Shown: positions 10,326 to 24,724, counted from the stretch's first letter. The stretch: 64,000 nucleotides of DNA from Pterobdella sp. o SKG-2022 (GCA_964035795.1 OZ038320.1:17068589-17132588), one strand, 5' to 3'. Notes: generated from the sequence alone by a model not told the origin. A program made the numbers and translations.

Positions 10326-13300
10326 ATGATTGCTTTAGAAAATAAGCCAACAAATAAGCCGACGAAGCTGTACGTATTTTGCAATGGAGATGAACACACC
10401 AAAGTGAAGCTGGTCAGAATAAAACCATTAAAATATCGAACGTTTAGCGACCTATTATCGGACCTCACTTCTCACTTGTCCAACGAATTCAGACTCAGTA
10501 ATGGAGTAAGAAAGATCTTCACTCCTTCAACAGGTAGAAGAGTCAAACAGCTTGATGATGTGGAAGAAGGAAGGAATTATGTTTGTGCGGGTTATGAGGC
10601 CTTCAAACCCCTCAAGTATGGCTTCGACTTTGAATCCGTGTGGAGCATTGGTATGTGGAAATTACATATGTTATTAATCAATTTAAATTATTAATTTTCA
10701 TCATGCAACATTTTAATTAACAAAATTGTTTTCAAGCTTCTAGAAAAGTGCACAAAAAACTATATTTCAACAAATCATTTCCAATGGCTCATTCACCAAA
10801 ACCTTCTTTCAAAACATCTAATAAGAAAACTATTTTTCGAAGAAAGTCTATTAAAACCGTAAAAATATATTTTCAAAAACATGAATTTCTTGACCCTAAC
10901 GATATAAAAAGTCTTCATATAATGAATGACAGAGTGACAAAACTTAAAGAAGATTCTGAAGATAACAAAGAAAACAAACATAACCAATTTATAAACAAAA
11001 ATATCCAAAACATTGAAAATAACTTAAATCATGAAAACGACTTTAAAACAAAACAAAATACTGAAAAACCTAATGAAAAATCAACTGATAATTTTAAAAA
11101 AGATAAAAAAGATAGTTTTTCCAAGCAAGAACTCACTGGTTCAGTCTTAATAACCTGTTCAAAAAATCAGACTTTTTCTTCTTTTCTCAGAAAAGCCTGT
11201 TTAGCTTTGAATATCTCCATTTCTTTTGCTAGTAAAATTAAAATGTCTACCATAACAGGAAAGCAAATAAATTCTATGCTCGATGTTTTCTCTTCTTCTA
11301 GTGACTTATTTCTTTTGACCCAGAAACTATTGAAAACAACTGATAACATTATTTCTTCTCACAAAAATAAAACGAAAAACACGAAAGAATCGCTAATTCT
11401 GGAAAGTCCCAAAAAAATTGCAGTAGCGGAAAGTAAAAAAAAGAATTATCCTGATAAACCTATCAAAAAATCTGAGTTAAAAGTAACTCCAAATAAAAAT
11501 TTTTTTGACCAAAGCCTTTGCGAGAAAAATGGAAAAAATAATGATTCGAAAATCGAAATAAGTTCCCGAAACAGTTTTAATGAAGAAATTGTCAATATTT
11601 CCTATAAAAATATGCAGTATTTGAAAAACTCTAAGCACAATAGTAAACAAGCTTTAAATAAGGATGATAAATATACCGATATTCAAAAAAACTCAGCTAG
11701 ATCGAAAAACTGCACAATTAAATCAAGTCACAATAATAAAAAAGACAATGAAAGCGGAAAAACGATTGATAGGAAGGTAAATAACATTGATGAAAGTGCC
11801 CATATCGAAAATAATATACGTATGGTGGAGCAGCTTGGAAGAAAAGTATCGAATGGACCGCATGAAAATAATAGTTTCCGACAAGAAGCTTCGATGAAGA
11901 GTAAAAACTTTAAAAATGGAGATGTGAAAATAAACAATAATAGTTTTGAATATCAAAAAAGTCACAATAAAAGGTGTGATGATAATTTGAAAATGAGCCA
12001 AAGTGAAAGAAAAAAGAGTTTAGTAAAAACTCGTTCTGAAGAAAAGCTCGAAAGGTTGGAAAAAAAGAAATTCAATAAAATGAAAAATGATTTAGACAGA
12101 GGAAGTCTGTTGATCAAAAAACATTACAACGTCAAAACTCTCTCTTTTGACTCAAAGTATACTAAACAACAAAACATATTTGAAAGCCAAGATAAAAATG
12201 AAAAGTATAACGAAGAGCAGAAAAAAATCACGAAAACTTTCAAAAAGTTCGATTCTAGCATATCTGACATGGAAAATCAAAGAATGTATGTTGTAGTCTT
12301 TTCGATTTAATGCGTGTTCTTTATTAGAGAGTTTACACATGTATAAACATGTTCAAAATTTGAAACTACTAAAAAGGGTTTGAGTTTAATCAATGAGATC
12401 TTGGAACATTCTTAGCATTTACTTTGCTTACGAATATAAAATATCTTTAATTAAAAACTTTTAATGTAGTAGATAAGAGGTTTCATGTAAGTTTGGAATA
12501 CTCCGTCAAGCATCTGGCACTTTTATTAAGCATTCTGTTATTGTCTGAACATTCCTCAATATATATTGCAAAACGATTTCAAATAATTTATAAACAACCT
12601 AGATGAATTTTCAAAGGTATAAAAACAATAAAACAAGGACTTTTATTAAAAATCCTAAAGAAAATAAACAATTATATTTCAAATTTATTTATAACCATAT
12701 ATCATGACAAATACATTCAATTTAGGGCTGATTTAGACGCATTGTTATTCATTATATATTTTTAACTATTTGCTTTTGAAAACTCATGTATAATTAAAGG
12801 CTTATGTAGACTTTATGAAAAATTGATCAATACATGCCTCAGTGAAAAAAATTACCATATAAATATATACACAAAAGCTAACAGTGTTATTCGAATCATT
12901 ATATTTCATTATTTTAATATTTTGTAGCAAAGAAAATTTTCACTTATAACAGAAATGAAAAATCTAGCCTCAACTCAGCAAAACTGCGCAAAGAAAGGTA
13001 TGAAATGATGACGATATACAAAGAAAAAGACCAACGTCAAGTTTCAGGCTTACACCGCGTGGAAGAAAAATTCAATGTTAAAGTACGTATGCTGCATGAA
13101 ATTATTGGCTTTGAATGGAAGGTTCTAAGGTGTAAGGCATAAAATAAGAAGGAGAAACTAAATTAATAATAATATTTGGCCATTATTTTCACATTCCCGT
13201 ATAAACACTTCTAACATGAATAAAACTTTTGAATCGTGTCTGACACGCCTGGCAGTGTTTCATGTAAAATATTAAAACTACCTTACCCTCAAGACATGCA

Positions 13301-16300
13301 CAACTTTCAGCCATTCTTATATATAACTTGAACTTTGCAATCGTTTCACAGGAGGTTTTGGGGGATGGAAACTTTGCTCAAGTCAAAAAAGCTTCAAGGT
13401 TTTATTACATTTTAAAAATAATTTTCACATTTTCAAAATAATGATTTTTAAAATTTAATTTTCATGAAACCTTTTATGCAGAAAAGATTGTGGATTAGAT
13501 GTGGCGGTGAAAATAATAGACAAATCGAAATTGCAAGGAAAAGAAGACATGTTGGAAAACGAAATATTTTTGATGAAGATGTGCGACCATGAGAACATAG
13601 TGAAGTTGTATGAGGAGTTCGAGACGGATCATGAGATATTCCTCATCATGGAGTTCATAACGGTTCGATTTTCATTATCGCCATTTGAAGACGAATTATC
13701 GAAACCTCAACACTATTTGAATATTCTTTCTTCACAAATAAAACCAATTTTCTATTAAAAATAACGCCATAGCTTTTTTAAATAATTATCAACGGTGCTT
13801 TCAGAATACTTTTGATTATTATGGCTTGTCGTTTATAATTAGCTTCACGTTTTTAGTTATGCCCCAAAATTATTCATATAAGATAAATGAATGTTTATAC
13901 ATGAGGCTATTTCTTTTTAGTCGATTAAAAATCGTGTTCAACTTTTTGGCCAAATACGTATTCATTATTAAAGTGGTTCATTACAGTTTCTATGGCGACT
14001 AACAATATGCCAAAACTTACAAACTATGGATTTCTAACGGGAGCACCATAAAAAGTGTAAGCATAAATGTACTTAGGAGTAATCAAATGCATTATTAAAC
14101 TTAATCAGCTCCAAATAAGTTCTTGTCAGGTCCCTAAAAAATATCTGTCTCTAGCCCGTTTTTTGTATAAAAATACCAATATCGACATTTTTATATTTTT
14201 TTGTGAGTAACTCACATAAAACAAACATCTACTCTTATAAATCAAACTATGAAACGTTAAGTCATAATTATTAAAAACTTACTTTTTTTAACTGGACCTT
14301 TTGAAAACATTAATGAATTGTTGTGGATAGTATGAATTCGAACATTCACACAACATACGCAAAATGATGGATTGATTTCCAAAGAAAGATTATTGATTTA
14401 TCCAAAGCGCATTTCTGGTGATCATTATGATAATTTTCATTTTGCAGGGAGGAGATCTCTTTGATCTCATTACCAAGTACACTCGCTTTGATGAGCGCTT
14501 GTCGGCATTGATGGTTCATGACATAGCCAACGGCATAGGCTACCTCCATAACAGAAACATTGCTCATCGGGATATCAAGCCTGAAAACATCTTGGTAAGT
14601 TCCATTCTTGTTATCTTAACTGTGAATAAAATAAATTGTTCCTCGCCTCAAGACATGTTTGGTGATAGAAATTCACAATTCCGATTCCAAAAAATATAAA
14701 TTTGACCCACTAACTCCACAATCATATAATTTCCATGAAGAAACGAGGAATTTAGCTGGATTTAATTCAATTTAAAATTGTTTGTGAAATAAAATAATTT
14801 TAAAAACAAATTAAAAAACAAAATACGTTCCTCAGAATTGGGGTTAATAGCGTCATAGGAGTTGATTTATTTCGAGAGTAATATATATAAGTATATATAT
14901 TATATATATATATAAGTGCTCAATCAATACTTCTAATGACATTTCTTTTTGCTTTAAAACAATAACTTGATAAATAGTTATTTTTCGATATTACCAATGT
15001 TATTTTATTTAGTCTGAGTACCAAAATTCAATGAGTTACTGAAAATTCATTAAGAAGATTTTTATTCTCATTGAAAACAATGAAATATGAATTGATAGGC
15101 AGGTGACTCTGAATTCAAATCATTCAAAGTTTTCAATTAAGATTTATTTTCGTTTACTTATTTTATTGAACTTTTTATTTCAGTTATTTTAATTATATTT
15201 TTTACTTTGTTTAGTTATTGTAGTTATAGTTTCAACTTCGTATTTAAAATTTAAACTTCAATATGACTAACCTCATAGTATGAAACAAGATTCAAACTTA
15301 CTTATATTGACGGAGTTTTTCGTATTCAACAACAAAACAATTAAATGTTAAAAACTATTCGAGAAATATTCAAAACTCAATGGGTGGCTGAAGAGTTCCT
15401 TGTGAACATCGTCAAGAAATGATTTCATATTTTTAAAATTTAATGTTTCATCTTTTTCAATTTTCAAAACATACTTCACAATTACTTTAAACCATTTTAA
15501 AATACAGGTGCATTACAAATCAGACAAAAGTTTACTTCTAAAACTTGCGGACTTTGGGTTGGCAAAGATCTTGTCTAATAGCTTGATGTTTGCTGTTTGC
15601 GGCACGCCCACCTATGTTGCTCCCGAAATCATCAATGGAAACGGTGCTCATATACTTTAACATTATCAAATCACATCAAATCTAGTTTTATACAAAAATC
15701 CTTAATGAGTTATGAAAATGACAAACAATGAACAAAACGAATTTCAAACCGAATGATCTATTTTTATAAAAATTAGTTTTTTTATATACACAACTTTTTA
15801 TTTTCTAATTTCAATTACTCAGGTTATGGCCTTGAAGTTGATTTATGGGCTTTGGGGGTAATTCTGTACATACTTTTGTGTGGCTTTTCTCCATTTCGAA
15901 ACGACGATAACGACCAAGAAAGTCTGTTCAGAACAATACAAATAGGATATTTTCAATTCATTTCGCCTTACTGGGACAACATATCAGAAGGTCAATTAAT
16001 TTTCAGTTGAAAATTCTAAAAGTTATATGGAATTTATAATATAAAATAACTTTCGATAAACTTTTATTTTGGACTGGGAATCAGATCCGAAGCGATTGAT
16101 AAAGAAACTGATCGAAGTGAAGCCGGAGAAACGGGCAACGTGTATTGATGTCTTGTGTGATCCTTACATTCTATCAAACGTCCTTAAAGAAGAAACAAAA
16201 AATCTCAAAAAAATAAGTGAGGTATTGAAAGAGAAGTTGACAAACGAAAATCAACTCACCAGAGAACATTTCAAACGGATTTATAATAGCTTTTTAGAAT

Positions 16301-16302
16301 AA
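10326..16302 (+). CDS. DCLK: Doublecortin-like serine/threonine kinase
   Basis: Microtubule-binding CaMK-family kinase. Nine exons keep frame for 966 residues: 10326-10650, 10737-12285, 12953-13082, 13352-13398, 13482-13662, 14448-14594, 15508-15643, 15823-15990 and 16085-16302. The first doublecortin domain is at residues ~14-105 ([37 protein letters not shown]). A divergent second one is at ~240-310 ([30 protein letters not shown]). A Lys/Asn/Ser-rich linker of ~350 residues follows. The kinase domain (~669-925) has the glycine loop [18 protein letters not shown] (Lys ~694), HRDIKPEN (Asp ~786), LADFGLAK (Asp ~808), [10 protein letters not shown] and [20 protein letters not shown]. All catalytic residues are present, so it should be active. 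No long C-terminal extension follows the kinase. The upstream codon TTG at 10320 is in frame, but ATG at 10326 is the first methionine. The exon 2-3 join (AAT|gtatgt to aacag|A) was chosen for phase and donor strength. Confidence 0.95.
14879..14915. repeat. (TA)n-rich microsatellite in DCLK intron
   Basis: Interrupted TA dinucleotide tract in the intron between the HRD exon and the DFG exon of the kinase. No sign that it affects splicing. Confidence 0.8.
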
Positions 16303-16303
16303 A
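16298..16303 (+). terminator. Poly(A) signal overlapping the DCLK stop codon
   Basis: The last coding bases read GAATAAAG, so the TAA stop (16300-16302) lies inside an AATAAA hexamer. Another AATAAA lies further downstream near 16.66 kb. Use of the first would give a 3' UTR of only a few tens of bases. Confidence 0.35.
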
Positions 16304-16901
16304 GTTTTTATCTGTACATTATTTAAACTAATAAGTTTATTTCCAAGTATTTTTGTAAAAATCCAAACATTTGCATTAATTTTCACATATCTCTTGTGTT
16401 TGCCATTTTCAATATTTTGAATTTGTACATACCGATCACATGTCTGCTAAAAATGGTATTAAACTGTGGTAAAAAATTTTGCCACTTTGAATGATGCTTT
16501 GGTTTTTTATTCCTCAAAGTAAAAATGCTGAAGTGCTGAGATTAATTTGAAAACATTGTGGTTCATCAAATCGATTGGGACTCCTTAGTCATACTGCTAA
16601 ATAAATAGTAGATTTTAATATTCGATGACTTCGAAATATGAGTATTTTAATGAATTTATCTGAATAAAGTTAAATATTCTCATTTTGCTTATATTTTATA
16701 AGCTAGAACTATAAAACATGAATGAGGTTTTATTGTTAAAAATTTAAATATATGTATAAAAAATTGAACATTACACCCCTTTTATATGACTTAAAAAACT
16801 TATAGCAACTGAATATTCAAGTAGAAAATACAATTTTATAAAAAATCGAAAAATTCTCAAATAAAAAAAGTTTTTCTTTATTTATGCATGCATTTATTTA
16901 C

Positions 16902-17017
16902 CTATGCATGCTTTCGATAAGTGCATGGGGGCATGGTGACGAGGTCGTCTGAAGGGGATTAGAGGCCAGGTTCTGATCATGTGATCAGTCTGGTTTTTAG
17001 TGGATTTTCTCTGAAGT
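16902..17017 (-). other. Exon-like GC-richer island with palindromes
   Basis: On the - strand a 116-base open segment is bounded by an acceptor (tatatcag) and a donor (ATAG|gtaaat). In phase 2 it reads ...NQTDHMIRTWPLIPF, then RRPRHHAPMHLSKACI. I do not recognise the product. The same island holds a perfect 7-base inverted repeat, CTGATCA-TG-TGATCAG (16973-16988), and several TGCATG motifs, so it may instead be a transposon terminus or regulatory element. The nearby 68-codon - strand frame at 17293-17499 has no donor in a phase that would join it. Confidence 0.25.
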
Positions 17018-18120
17018 CTGATATAAAATGGAAACAACTACAGTAAGCCACGCTTCTGAAACGTTTAAAAACTTGCTTCTGAAATAGTTTTCAATTATCT
17101 TCTCATCGTATGGTCATTAGGCTGTTCTATCTTGAAGATAACGCTGAATTATGAGTTTCATGCATAGCTGCTTACCAATTGAGAACCTTTGTTTTTTTGT
17201 TAATTAGAACAATCAAAATTTTTTTTTGAGATTTAAAATAACACTTCCTGGTTAGAAAGAGTTAGACTAGAAAAATTAGTGATAAGGCTATTTCAGGTAG
17301 GTTCTACATCAACTCGAGGGCAACTTCTGCAAAGCAGCTGTCCACGTTTCAACTGCTGAAGCATTTGAAGAACTTTATCCTTCACGAATGAATTTTTCTT
17401 CATTAAAAGAAATAAACTTTTTTGTTTTTGCATCATTACGTAACTCACGACTTGCCTCCTTGCTGCCTTTATTCGTTTCTCTACTGCCACGCATTCCATC
17501 AGTCTTGCTCACATTTTTTTTATACTTTTGTCAATTAAAGTTCAACTAAGCAAGTTGGCTTTTATTCAGGTCTCTCATAAGTTCATGCTTGCTTAACAAA
17601 CTTTTTCAAGTGGTTGTGTCACGCAATCCTCTCAACTGAGACCGTTTTGTCTTATCATTCTAAATATTTTTTATTATATTGCTTGTATCAAGATAAATTT
17701 AGTTTTGGCTTATTTCTTTTTCAAAAAGTTGGCAGTTTGTCATTCATTCAAGCACTTGTTTGTCTCAACTGGAATGACTTTATTGGCAGCATTTTTGATG
17801 ATGGGGAAAAACAATTGCAACTAAAAGCTTTTGGTTTAACTTGAATGTCTCGTTGTCTACCTTTTTACATGAGTCGATTGTTGTTGTGCAAGAACAAGTG
17901 CCATGTGTTGCTTAAATTTTTGTATTTGCTTTTGACGATGTTAACAAAAAACTGAGTATTTTAAGCATTGCAATCAAAAAAGATGTTGCTAAACGTTACT
18001 TAATATTTTTCCATCAAAACTTTCATTCGATTTGAATCATCCTTTGTGAGTGTTTTTCTTTTTTTTACAAACCCAAACTGACATTCATTTCTCCATATTT
18101 CACATTTTTTCATCAACTTC

Positions 18121-18171
18121 ATTATCATAAAGTTCTTTATTTTCATAAAGTTCTTTATTATCATAAAGTAA
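18121..18171. repeat. 18-bp tandem repeat, about 2.8 copies
   Basis: The unit ATTATCATAAAGTTCTTT is repeated with one T-for-A change in the second copy and a truncated third copy. No gene overlaps it. Confidence 0.85.
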
Positions 18172-19270
18172 AAAAATAAATTATTGAACAGTTTAAATGT
18201 TATTTATAGCAAATATACAATCATTATAAACCTTGATTAAGAATTTTTCATGTGTTAAATATTCATATATTTTATCAACAGAGACTTGCAAGTATCCACC
18301 TATGGTTATTCTTAGTTATTATAGAATCATCCAACATTAAAAAAGTATATTAAATATATAAGAAAAATAAAAAAATGATTCATGGGATTTTTATATTAGA
18401 AAATTTTGAGTTTATCGCCTGAATTGAATGGTAAAAAGCCCCTAAATATTCACAATGGATTATTTAAAAGGTTTAAAAGAGCTACATTCTGTCTGAAACG
18501 ATTTTTTATGAATTTTTTGGGAAATAAAAATAATCTTTATAAAGCAACGATGCTAAAAATACAAAACATAAGAAATTCTGCAAAGCCGGCTTTTAAGGTT
18601 GGGTTTTAAAAAAATGTGGTACTACCAACGTTGCACTCAAGGATTAGACTTCTTATGGGAACGCGGAAAACATAATGAAAAAAATTTTTTCAAAACCAGT
18701 ATACGTGGTCAATTCATAAAATAAATTTGTATTTTTGAGTTATTTTATTATAGTTATTTTGAAAACGATTTTAGAGAATAAACTTGATATTTTAACAAAA
18801 ATTTCGACATTTTTGAAATATAAATTACAAAGCAAAATTTACAACCTAACGGCATAATTGCAATAAAAAGGATTTTGAACAAAATTTATGTGTATAACCG
18901 GAACATGATTTAGTTATTTAAAGAAAAAACTTCTCAAAAGCTCAGAAAAAAATTTGCTTTATTGATCAAAAAAAGAGTATGTTGAATTTATTAAAACAAA
19001 TTACTGAATAGCAAACATATATTGATATCCTGAAATCGGAATTCAAAATATTTGTTTTTTCGAAAATTATCTCTAGAATATCTTAATGAAAAGATAAAAA
19101 ATGCTTTATTTGCAAGAATATATTCAAGTTTTTAAATAATTTATGGTTGATTAATGAAGAAAATTTTTAAATTTTTGACCATGAAACTACTCAAATTTGG
19201 CATTTATAACTCATTCAAAATAAATTGATTAGTCCACAAAGCAACACCAAGTTAATTTTTAATTTAAGTT

Positions 19271-19447
19271 TCATCCAAGATCTCTTATATGATTACTTCC
19301 TGAATTTGAACACAAAAGGTTTGATATGCCGATTTTAGTCAAAAAAGTTTTTATAAAAACTAATAGATAAAAAGGCACATACCCACCGACAGAACGCGAG
19401 TAGCATGCGTGCACAAGGAAGAAATAGCGTACAACTAGGAAGCGCAT
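19271..19447 (-). CDS. Hypothetical short ORF with signal-like start
   Basis: A 58-codon - strand frame starts MRFLVVRYFFLVHACYS and contains a second hydrophobic run, PFYLLVFIKTFL. Its first third lies in a CpG-containing island unlike the surrounding AT-rich DNA. No homologue is recognised and no splice partners are seen. It may be part of an old mobile element or a chance frame. Confidence 0.15.
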   Translation of the reverse strand: MRFLVVRYFFLVHACYSRSVGGYVPFYLLVFIKTFLTKIGISNLLCSNSGSNHIRDLG

Positions 19448-22400
19448 AGCGGTAAGAAAGATGGAAAGATGAAATCACCAAAGAGACTGAATTAATATTC
19501 TAATCCTTTTTTAATATCACATTTTTAAATTACAATAATCGGGATTTTTATAAATAAAATTGGAATTAATCTTGTCTTTTAGGTTGGTTGTTTTTTTATT
19601 AAACTTAGAAATAAAATTATTAACAATGATAATAATCATTAATATTCATTTTTAATTATAAAATTTTTTTATTCGTGAAAAAATTGTGGTATAAATAGTT
19701 CTACAATAGTTTTTGATAAATTCTGCTTCAATTAAAAGTAACTAGGGTTCAAATTAGGCGCTTTATTGCAGTGATATTTCAAAATATTATTAAAATAATT
19801 TGGTCCAATAATTTCAATAAATATAAAACCAATAGCTACTTTTCAAATTAAATAATGATTTCAAACCCCTAATACGTTCAAAAACTCATGGTAAACATAA
19901 GTTATATAAATTCCCATTCAAAAATTTTCATGAAATAACCAAACACTACTATATCCAAATGAAAGTTTCAAGCTAGAATACTCTTAACAAAAAGTACAAA
20001 GTTTTATGTTTTTAATCTATGAAATAAGTTTTAATTAATTAAAATTCAAATTATTCCGCAAATTTCATTTTTTGTAAGATCAACTTTCAGCATTCAATTT
20101 TTCATAAAGGAACATTGTTCGTCGGTAAATTATAAATATGGATACCAAAATTTTAATGTTGAGAAAAAAGCAAAAACTCAGCAAAGCCAATATAGAATTT
20201 GAAGCAACCTTACAAAAAGTATAAGAATTTAATCCAAAGATTAAAATAAACTACAAAGATTTTAGAAAATCAGGATGGAATCGTTAAAACTAATAATCGC
20301 TTAAAGCTGAGTGACGCAAAGCGCCATTATTACCATTTCCAGACCTCTGCATTCTTTTGAAGAAAACCTGTTTTGACGAATTATACACTGACATATGTAC
20401 TAGAATATTCAATAGGTTTCCTTAAACTAAAATAGAATGGTGAAGTTGTGTTTTTGAGCTTCCAATATGTAAAATATCTTTTTTTATTTGCTTTTCAAAC
20501 AAATTCAAACATTTTAACTTTTTATTTAATGAAAAATTCAATGTATTTGAAATTCATTTTTTTGGACTTGAATCCAATTAGAAACTTATTTTGATTTTTC
20601 AAATTTTAAATTTTATTCAGATTTATTTGGCAGTTCTTTCCATTACATTAATTCTTAAAATTTCTAAAAGTTACATTTTATTTATATTTTCGAAAAAAAT
20701 TCAGATAGAAACGAAAAATATTATTATTATTCCGAAGTGTTATTTTTGCACGAAAGGTGGTTGGTGCGGGAAAGGCATGGGTGTTGAAGATGCTTATGAG
20801 GTGTATTGATGAGTTTTCAACAAGAATTTGCAAAATGCAAACAAAGAGCTTTGGCTTGAAGTGATGGAGGACTCGAGCTTGACGGCACAGAATAATTGAA
20901 AAGAGTACATTCAACTACCTTTCCGACTGCTTGGTGGGGAATGAATTGCTTGATGAATCGAGGTTTTTTTTCTTCTCAGTATTTCAAGCAAATACTTGGG
21001 TTTTCATGTACTAAAATATTTTGAGTTTGTGAAACAGTTTTTTAAAATAGGCTTTGCAGCCATAGGGTTTCTATAAATTTATTTGGAGGTGTTTTCAAGT
21101 TACAATTGAGAAAATGCAAAACATGGGGTTCAGTTTTTTGAAGCATGATGATAGAGATGGAAATAAGGCTGCAAAAGGAAGTTGCAGGTTGAGTTTGTGA
21201 AAGATTTAGGTAGAGTTAGGTGAAGCTATTTAAAAATTTTTGAACATGTTTGATGGCTTCAATTTTTCCACTATTGTGTAAAAGTTTCGTTGAGAAAATA
21301 TTTCATATTCTAGTGAAAACTTCCAGGCGATGTACCGTTGGATATTTAAAAGTTTATTTATTCTTAAAGTTTTGTTAGCTTTTTGAAAGTTGGGTTCAAA
21401 AATGAGGATACAAAGTCAAGTGTTTACAAAGCAAACGCATTAAGTGAAAGTGTCGATTGTACGTTGTTGAAAAGAGGCACAGGGAAAGAATATTATCAAC
21501 TTATTGGCGATGATTTGTATGTTTTTGAAAGATAGTGGTCAGTAGATGAATGTAGGTGATGAAAGCATGAGTGGAAACTAAAATTACGACTGATGGAAGA
21601 AGAGTGATTTTCTAATGTATGAAACAAACCTGTATTTTGAAGTTAAATGTTGAAACCCTTTCATGAAATTTTGTATTAAAAATGAAATTACAAATGAATA
21701 GAATTCCATATGGAAACCAAGTTCTAATAAAAATGAAAATATACAAAATATAAAGAGTAAAAGTTGAAGAATTGAAACTTTTTAATTTTAACTATTCGGA
21801 AAATTTCTAAAAAGTTTTTTCATATATTGTAAATGAAAAATTAAAATATGCATTATTATTCTCCAATAAAAGTGAATAATTTAAATAATTAATGAAACTT
21901 AGCGACACCTTTTCAATGCACAAATATCTTTTTCAGTGCGCCCATATTTGTTTTCTATTTTTCTTTCATTTAATATATCCTTTAAATCATTATTCCATTT
22001 AATGCTTTTTCTTAAAGAGTTGCTGAAAGTTTTATACATTCAAATATACTGCTATAGATATTTATATTATTTTTAATTCATTTGAATTTAAATGGTCAGA
22101 TAGATTTTAAGCATAGCAAGTAGAAGCTTAATAAATATTTCTTAATTGGCCGCACATCAGAAAAAATGGCATTTCTGAAAAAAACTTTGTGCAAAAAATT
22201 CAAAAGATTTATGAAACGTCTCATGTATTTCTCTTTCAACCAGTTTCTGTTACTTATGTAGCTTGGAAACTTTCAGCTTTTGAGGAAATATGAATGAAAT
22301 CATCAAAAATATTTTATAGAAAACTCAAACAGAACTCTATCTCAAACCAAAAGATTTTGAGTTTATTCAGACTATTCTTTAAGAACATCCGAGTACATAC

Positions 22401-24724
22401 AGAATAAAGATTCATGAGTCCTTCACGTTTCATAGTCCTTTCAAATTTATGTGCATGCCATCATTAACAATGTAGCTTGGAGTAGTTTTTCAAACATCAA
22501 GTTATACGATTATTTAGACACTTGGAAAGATTACTTTCAAGGAACTAATAAAATATCCCCCCAAAGTCATAATACTGAAAAATTGAGATTTCCGTTCGAA
22601 TAAATCGAAGGTTATCAAGCTTGAATTTAAAAATGATTTTAATCATTAAAATGACTTTTGATATTTTTGGATTGTCTGAAGTCTGAATGTGCCTTGAAAA
22701 TTTTTCATTAAGCCAACAATCAAATGAATTTTTTCAACGTTAAAATTAAAATAATTTGGTTAAAATAGTATGCACAATTGACAAAGTTTGAAAAGTCTCA
22801 TAGAAATGGTTTTATAACTTCGAAGCTTAAGTGTTTCGAATTTATTTAAAATCTTTCTTTATTATTTTTATTATAATTTTTATTATTGTTCTTCACCTAA
22901 TAATTGATTTTCAACTGTGCCTATTGTTTCAATTTTCAACTTCATAGGTACATTGTAACCTTAGAACAAGTTTCCCAAACATGAGCAAACCTAGAAAGTT
23001 GTAACTCACGTCAACGAGATGGTAGTCGTTACTGGACTGATTTAAGTCCAAGCACTTCTTATCTCAACATCATAATCAGCTGAATGGCGCGGGTCAATAG
23101 CTACACATTCAATTCAAATGTATTAAATGGAAGCTCACGTCAATTTTATTTGAAAAAAAAATTTTCAATAAAATAAATGTGAAAATTTTCAAAATTATAT
23201 TGCTTCAAGGCGAAAAGTGCTTAAAAACACCCATTTCTGGTAGTTTATTGGCAACCTTGCATCATCAGCTTTTACTTTGTGCAGTTTAAATTTTAAAAGT
23301 TCATTTGACTTGAATCCTTTGATGAGAGTGAACTGCATTGTTTTTGGAGAGGTAACAAGAGTATTTGACGTTTTTAATACCATACATATTTGGTATTTCG
23401 AATTCAAAAATGATATACAAAGTTTACTTGCTTTTTTGATATTTTTTATAAAGTGGAAGGCTTTTGTCACTCAAGACATCTTGGTTTCATCTCACTATGA
23501 GACAAAAACTCATTTACAAATACAGTTTCGTTTATTAGAATTTTGTTAATATAATCACAACTTTCACATGTTCATTAAAAATATCTAATTGAATTGTGGT
23601 GATGTGATTACATGATCTGATGTAATTTCAAGCAACTTTTTTGATTTACTTTAAAAGTCTATGATTTTTCATTCCTATTCGATTTTATATAACATTGACT
23701 GAATTTTATAATTCATTCAAAACTTATTTATTTTTTTAATAGGTTAACACTAGTACAAAGTTTGAAAATAATTATCTAATTTTTTTAAAACTTTCAATAT
23801 TAAATTAGATGGGGGTTAGCTCATGGAAATGTAAAAGTTAAAATGAATGATAAGCAAAAGATTTAGCTGAGATTTAATATAAGAAATGAAATACTTCTCG
23901 AATATTTATTATTTTTCAAAAAGTGAACACAACTAAAAAAAAACTGGAAAAATACTTTGATATATCTTTTTTTGGTGTATGTATATGAAATGACTTTGTG
24001 AGCAATTAACGTCAAAATTGATGATGATATAGAATATATCGAAAAGCTTCGTCGAAATAAAAAATTCAAATTTTGTCGTGTTTTTATGATTCACATGAAA
24101 TGACTAGTTTTGGAGAATATATCAGTTTGCAGATATTCAAAAGACACCGTGAATGCCACTTCTCACAATTCTTTTTGAAGTTTAAGCTTTTAGCATAATT
24201 TTTTTATACATTTGGGAAAGAATAATTAGTTGTTTATAATAATGAAAACTTTCAAAAATAATGGCTTAAACGATGGAACTTCAGTATTTTTATTTGGTAG
24301 TTTTTATTGAAATTTTACATTATTAATTTCAAGTTTAATATACTTTAAAAGTGGAATAACTTTGTCCATTCATTTGAGCTTTGAACTATTTGAAGAAGCA
24401 CTGCGAAGCGATGACAAATTCAAAACTTTCCGGTCTTATGCTTGGCAAGCATTAGGCAGTTTTATCAAGACACATTTCAAAAATGTTAAATGCATTTTGC
24501 AAAATTTTAAAGATATAACATTTATTAATTTAAAAAAAAAAGGCTAACAAAAAAAATCTTATAAGTTAAAAATGCGTTTAATAATAAGAGAAGAGAGAAA
24601 TTACAACTTTTGAAGAAAAATAATTCGAAGTCTCTTAAATATTTCTCTCTGAAGATCAATTTCAACCAATCCATTTTAGTTAAGCTTGGAAATTTGAAAA
24701 GTAGTTTGGATATTCATCTCGTTT

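Noticed and set aside
10793..11008. Several - strand frames opposite the large DCLK exon
   Set aside because: They are shadows of the Lys/Asn-rich sense frame, whose composition leaves the antisense open; no family similarity.
22980..23100. Possible tRNA around a GGACT...AGTCC stem
   Set aside because: No acceptor stem or T-loop consensus could be placed around the stem.
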